NCBI RefSeq assembly: GCF_010389155.1
Contig: NC_057767.1
Coordinates: 868,001 to 932,000, forward strand
Direction of reading: 5' to 3'
Origin: Erigeron canadensis
Taxonomy: Eukaryota; Streptophyta; Magnoliopsida; Asterales; Asteraceae
Length of the DNA stretch: 64,000 nt
Position numbers and translations under genes: made by a program. This document shows, one piece after another, positions 59,041-64,000 of this stretch; position 1 is the first letter of the stretch; the number at the start of each line of letters is the position of its first letter. Under the pieces are notes generated by a model. The model saw only the letters and a list, made by a program, of their open reading frames with translations, ran no database searches and was not told the origin of the DNA.

Positions 59041-59467
59041 GGGTTAAATCTATAAAAAGGTAACCTATTTACACGAATTTTCTATTAAAGGTAACCTATT
59101 TTGTTTTCGTATAATCAAGGATCCTATTTTCAAAAAAATTCCTAATAAAGGGTATCTCGTTAGTTTTTGACAGACGGAACTCATTAAGTGCCACATCATC
59201 GATGCCACGTCATCAGTTTTGCTGACGTGGCACTTGACTTTAACCGGTCAAAGTCAAGTGTCATGTCAAAGTCAAAGTGTCACGTCAGCAACTGATGATG
59301 TGGCATCGATGACGTGGGACTTAACGACCCCCGTCTGTCAAAAATTAACGTGATACCCTTTATTAAGAACTTTTTGAAAATAGGAACCTTTAAATATACG
59401 AAAACAAAATAGGTTACCTTTAATAGGAAATTCATGTAAATAGGTTACCTTTTAATGGATTTTTCCC
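59041..59467. mobile_element. Mutator-like MITE with an exact 9-bp target duplication
   Basis: ATTTATCAA stands at 59032-59040 and 59468-59476, and the partner arm (near 56650, inverted) has it once. The 427-bp element has tips GGGTTAAATCTATAAAAAGG and, inverted, GGGAAAAATCCATTAAAAGG, and long arms that pair through TAGTTTTTGACAGACGG and CCGTCTGTCAAAAATTAACG to an inner pair GATGCCACGTCATCAG / CTGATGATGTGGCATCGATG. It is almost fully palindromic. Confidence 0.92.
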
Positions 59468-60266
59468 ATTTATCAACCCTCTCAAATTCCACCAATAGCA
59501 ATCTTACAACTCCATTTAACCTTTCAATCCTCTCAACCAACCCTCCTAACCATTTTTACTGACGCTCCATAAATTTTCAACCTTCCCAATTTTTTTTCTT
59601 TTTCCTTTTTCCTTTTTAAACTTAAAAATCCATTACATTAATGAAATTAAACAAATATTTAAAAAAAATATATTTAAATTATAACATATAAAAAAATAAA
59701 CTAAATTTGTAGGGTTTGTTTTGTAAATATAAAATACTATAGGGTTATTTTGTAAATATCAATACTAACAAACAAAAAAGAGTTAATTGCAAGATTGGTC
59801 CCTGTGATTTATATCTTTTAGCAATAGGGGTCTCTTTTCAAGAATCGTTGCAATGGAGTTCCTATTTAAATATATTTTTACAATATTGGTCACTTTTTTA
59901 TGGATGAAAGTCATCAACCGAGCACATATACATAACATGCAAGGGCAATTTTTTTATACTTTACACCTCATTTTCCCCTATATGCCCTCATCCTCCTTTT
60001 TATATCCGATTAAATTTTGATTCAACAAAATCCAGCTATAACAAATCTCATCATAACAAAATCCTAAGAACAAATCTCATCATCATACATCTCATCATCC
60101 ATCCACATAAACTATAAGTTTAAAGTAAATAGATAAATACATCTATATATGATATCATATTAGTAAATATATAATAAATATTGCATTATGTATATATATG
60201 ATAAATATGAGATTATTGGATAAATATAAACATGAGGTATTGATTAAACCAGTGCCTAACATCAAA

Positions 60267-60518
60267 CTAAGTCAATCATTACTTCAATCTATATTCTTTT
60301 ATAAATAATATTGTATTTCTTAAAATTCAGCATTTTTTTTCCCTAGATACACATGCTTAAATATAAAACCCTTATATACCATTCTTTTCACATTCTCACA
60401 ATCATTATACACTCTAATTGACCTTCTATCACCCTTTGTCGTCCCCCTTCTTCTCCACTGCCTCTCTTTTATATTGTCATTATCTTCCAGCCGCCGCATC
60501 GCGCGGACACTATGCTCG
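60267..60518 (+). mobile_element. 252-bp insertion between A and T, Helitron-like
   Basis: Compared with the left arm (CATCAAATTAATTCTCAT), this arm has 252 extra bases between CATCAAA and TTAATTCTCATC, with no target duplication. The insert ends GCCGCCGCATCGCGCGGACA then CTATGCTCG, a GC hairpin close to the 3' end as in Helitrons. It starts CTAAGTCAATC rather than TC, so the 5' end is atypical or truncated. Confidence 0.6.
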
Positions 60519-61517
60519 TTAATTCTCATCACCATTGTTCATTCTTTTAAATTTATTTTATTTTTTTTTATCAGCGATGAAGGATAAACACTAATAGTAA
60601 TAAATTAATAAGTGTGTGTAGTGATTAAGGGTATGTTAAATAGAAAAAGAAAAGAGAGAGTAACAAAAAAAATTTTGAATTTATCAAATAAAAGGATAAA
60701 CAATAATTTGTTTCACAAATTGATTCCAAATCAAACCATAGTTCTAAACCTTAACTTTCAGATCCCATGATAAGATACAATTACCAGCTTCTAAATCAAG
60801 AACATGAAGTAAAGGGGTGGTGGTCAGATGACAATGGTCACCACCAAGTCGACCTCTTTTCCGATGACATGGCGGCGTTCAGATTACAATGAACTTGTAC
60901 AACAACCACTCATTTCCTTTTTCCATTCTCTTGCTGCCGCTGATAACTAGTGTATAATGTTTATTACTTAAAATGTTCTATTTATTTACAATTTTATACA
61001 ACTTTTTATACTAGCATTAATTAGTTTAATGTATAAGATTGATTGTAGAACTTGCCGTTGAGAACAATTGAAGAACGAAAGGAAAGAAGTTGGTAGGTCA
61101 CCCTATTCAATTTTGGCACCGATTTGATGCCCTGTGCCGCTTGCCAAATCCTTTGTTTGACCATATATGTATAGGCTAAATTTTGTACTAAGAATAAAAG
61201 TAAAGACTCGAAAATGTTGATACACCATACAAAAATTAATAATTACATATGATCTATTTTTAGTTATTAAGTAATGGGAATAGATCGATTTAATGTAAAT
61301 AATTTAAAAAATGTTATAATTATAAATAAATTGTATAAATTGAGTTGACACCGAGTTTTATATCTGTGGTTAGTTGACACCAACAATTTTTTTTTGACTT
61401 TTTCACGAGTACTTCTTTGGAATTGTAGTTAATTAGTTGACAAATGAAACGGGCACCACTCAGATACTACCGAGATTCTCTTGTAAGGTACTTTTTTTTA
61501 CAACAAATTTAGTCTCT

Positions 61518-62130
61518 GCCAACACCACCAACATAGTAATAGTAGTAGAAACTCGTCTTTAGAACAATCAGAATTAGCTGGAGAATTTAGGAACTCGTTG
61601 AGTACATACAAAACTCGTCTAAACGTTCTATAGATTTTCAAACGCTGATGCATAACCTAGGTATAGTGATGTAAGAACACATAAATGAATCGATTCCATT
61701 GGTGGTGGTAGTTTGGATCCACATTCTTCCTTGAATGTTCGGAAGTCTGACTTGGTGAAATATGTAGCAGCTTTGCAAGACTCGAGTCCAGCCAAATATA
61801 TCCTCCATTGGTTAGTTTCATATGATTAGTTCATTACTAAGAAATGATAGGTGCTATTAGGAAAAAAATTTCAAAGGGGGCAAACTTAGAAAACTTATGA
61901 AAAAAAAATCTAAAAGGGGGCAAAATGTTAAAAACCTATAGAATATTTTTAAAATTTTATGAAAAATTTAAAAATACATAACAAAATTTAAATTTTGAGG
62001 GGGGTATTGGACCCCCTTGTCCCCCCCCCCCCCCCCCCCCCCCTTAGTACCGCCCCTGTAAGAAACCACACTCTTGAAAAATTTAATTAGCATTGTGTTT
62101 TAGTTTTTTTCTATATTTCAACTACAGTTA
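61518..62130 (+). pseudogene. Fragment of the CHUP1-like gene's last exon and 3' flank
   Basis: 61518-61820 matches 46872-47180 of the intact gene at about 88 percent by eye (GTAGTAGAAACTCGTCTTTA, GGTGGTGGTAGTTTGGATCC, GACTTGGTGAAATATG), with several 1- to 12-base deletions and frameshifts. The match continues into the 3' flank (AACCACACTC at 62063, AGCATTGTGTTTTAG at 62090) on the far side of a small transposon. No other exon of the gene is present, so this is a partial duplicate, same strand, 14 kb away. Confidence 0.92.
61846..62058. mobile_element. hAT-like MITE inside the CHUP1-like fragment
   Basis: TAAGAAAT precedes and TAAGAAAC follows, fitting an 8-bp duplication with one later change. 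The right tip is CTTAGTACCGCCCCTG; the left tip GATAGGTGCTATTAGG is its imperfect inverse. The body is an inverted match to 26769-26963. It contains an uninterrupted C run of about 24 at 62022-62043. The uninterrupted 3' flank of the intact gene at 47200-47260 confirms that it is an insertion. Confidence 0.75.
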
Positions 62131-62271
62131 ATATATCTACAAAATTACAAGTCGGTTAATCGAACGAGTTTCATACAAAGAACCCGTGATATTGCTATAA
62201 ATAATCTATGTGATCATTTTATGTTTCTGCTCATTTTAATCATACTGTTATACAATTTATCTTTTCTCATA

Positions 62272-62696
62272 TCTATACTATATTATAAAGCAAATTCATT
62301 CCAGATTTTCAACATTGAATTGAAATTTTCAATATTGATTTTAAGTACATCCCCAAAATACCTCTCTCATCTATTCTATATTTATTTAAAATAACCATAA
62401 TACCCTTTCTCTCTCCTCAAACTCAACCAATCATCTTTTTCTCTCTCATCCATAAATCATTTATTCCTCCAATTCATTCAAAATCTTTTATCTCAAAAAT
62501 CATACGTCGATAAATTATAAAAGTTGTATGGGTGTTCTTAAAATTTCATGTTTTTTCATTAGAGATGTCATTCGCTATACTTTCGATGAATTTTTAAATC
62601 CGAGGGCGGAGGCCGTAGGCATTTGACTATCACACTCTCTGACCAAGCTATTACCCCCACCATCTCATCGCCACAACGCGCGGTTACTTACTCTCG
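62272..62696 (+). mobile_element. Helitron-like element, TCTATACTATATTATAAAG family, copy 2
   Basis: Starts TCTATACTATATTATAAAGC and ends CCACAACGCGCGGTTACTTA then CTCTCG, between host A and T. 425 bp; collinear with copy 1 at 58413-58882, including TTTTCAATATTGATTTTAAG and GTATGGGTGTTCTTAAA. No reading frame of note. Confidence 0.78.
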
Positions 62697-62699
62697 TTG

Positions 62700-64000
62700 A
62701 TTTAAAAGTCCGACTATCCATAAATTTTTGCCGAGAAGTTTGAAATTTTAGTATAACCTACTTGAGACTTGAGAAACCCTACTTGAGAAGTGTAAACCGT
62801 TTTCTACAATGTTGGGCCAAAAGTATTTAACTGGGCTTAAAATAGGTGTACCTTTGTTTTGAACTAGCCAGGCCCATTTATATCGATCAATATTTATATC
62901 AGTTGTCACTAGGGTTTTAGCATACCATCCTGCATTCCTGCTTGTGCTGCCGCTATAAATATTCATTCTCTCTAAACATTCATATTTATATCATTATATA
63001 TTTTTTCTTTTATTATTATTTTTCGTAGTTTTATTTTATATCATGTATAAATATTGAAAGGATCAGTGATGTTTATATTGAAGAAACTGCGTTATCTATC
63101 TGTTAATTCCTTTTATTAGGAACTGATGACAAAATATTCTTCCTGAGATCCTCTTTTTTTTTGCTTTTTTTTTTCTCACAAGTTTTATTATAAGGTGTGA
63201 GGGATTATTTTTTTTAGATGGGATTTATTATTCATATGTTGTTTAATTTGGAAAATATGGAAAAAATAGCATCAATGATGATGATATATACAACTTTGTT
63301 ATCCTTGCACTTTGATTCATAAAATGAAGAAAATTATGGGGAAAGTAACTCTGAGATGCTTCTTCTTTTTACTGTGTTCTATTACAGTATTATTTATTTT
63401 TTTACTGTTTAAAAATCATCTATTTTTGGTTGTTACTTGTAATTGATTTATTTTTTTTACATCAACAAGCTGGGCAAAGACCATCAAAGATATCTTTTAT
63501 AAAGATGTGATTAAATATTTTTATACAATAATTAGAAAACCTAAAAAAATACAGCACATTTTGTATATTATTTTAAACATTTTTCAGTTTTTAAAACTTG
63601 TTTCACTTATGTTTTTTTGTTCAAAAGGTTAATACATTTTTTAATCATTTTTAGAAAACGTAAGGATGAGGATTCTTTTAAGTTACTATCTTCACTTGAG
63701 TCAAGTTACGGAATTGTAGACCATTGAATTGAAAGGTCAAAATTCATTAATCATTTTTTAATATTAATTCTTGATTATAATCTAAAGGTCATGATTTCTT
63801 TAATTTGACCCCTCAAGTTGTTTTTAATTTAACGGAATCTCCATCCAAAATGTGAACATACTTCATGGGATTTTAAACATATATGTGTTCTCTAATAACA
63901 AATGCTATACAACAATAACAACTGTAACCAATTCCTGGGGTATGGGGAAGGTGAGCTGTAGACAGTCATGCCTTTACCCAAAGATAGAAAGACTGCTTGT
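62700..64000. other. Gene-free right end
   Basis: No gene is seen. The last 70 bp (TTCCTGGGGTATGGGGAAGG, CTTTACCCAAAGATAGAAAG) resemble the SINE-like repeat at 20968-21175 in part, cut by the window edge. The remainder is AT-rich. Confidence 0.45.

Larger units (their letters stand above)
58300..60949 (-). repeat. Right arm of the inverted duplication
   Basis: Inverted match to 55002-56905. It contains three insertions the left arm lacks: Helitron-like 58413-58882, the Mutator-like MITE 59041-59467 and the insert 60267-60518. Its outer edge (60949) falls inside the Mutator-like element, so the left 520 bp of that element are missing from this arm. Orientation and spacing (about 1.4 kb loop) would let the two arms fold together. 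Confidence 0.88.

Overview
The window looks like nuclear DNA of a flowering plant, most likely a eudicot. Genes are split by AT-rich GT-AG introns, and several are recognisable plant families: the PAF1-complex subunit ELF7, a CHUP1-type chloroplast-positioning protein, an amaranthin-lectin/aerolysin-like fusion, a clavaminate-synthase-like dioxygenase and a divergent SKP1. The space between them is full of decayed gene copies and small DNA transposons. The species cannot be fixed from this sequence; an asterid is only a guess. All exon coordinates below come from reading splice sites by eye.

Layout. 0.4-0.8 kb holds the in-frame last exon of a hexokinase. 3.5-4.3 kb is a broken RlmI-type methyltransferase. 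4.9-5.2 kb is a Copia 3' LTR with a related inverted LTR at 9.2-9.5 kb, and between them lies a frameshifted V-type H+-pyrophosphatase pseudogene (5.9-7.7 kb). 9.9-14.6 kb carries two sets of ABCC-transporter exon debris (minus strand) around a nonsense-mutated TauD-like pseudogene (plus strand). Its intact relative lies at 19.5-21.7 kb on the minus strand. 15.0-15.8 kb is an SKP1-like gene with a 67-residue Asp/Glu tract. 23.7-26.6 kb is a large inverted-repeat transposon abutting a dead LINE. 30.0-38.3 kb is a complete 12-exon ELF7/PAF1 gene (681 aa, every junction checked for phase). 43.3-47.2 kb is a four-exon CHUP1-like gene (595 aa). 49.8-51.3 kb is the intronless lectin/pore-module gene.

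From 53 to 63 kb there is no intact gene. The region is a transposon nest organised around a large inverted duplication (about 55.0-56.9 kb against about 58.3-60.95 kb). Because the two arms started identical, each insertion can be read against its empty site in the other arm. This shows a hAT-type element with an 8-bp duplication, a Mutator-like MITE with a 9-bp duplication, and two Helitron-like insertions placed between A and T with no duplication. A fragment of the CHUP1-like gene's last exon lies at 61.5 kb and is itself interrupted by a small hAT-like element.

The intact genes have no obvious shared pathway; they are ordinary separate plant loci. The most unusual content is the density of Helitron ends (about nine), the self-documenting inverted duplication, and the acidic SKP1-like protein.
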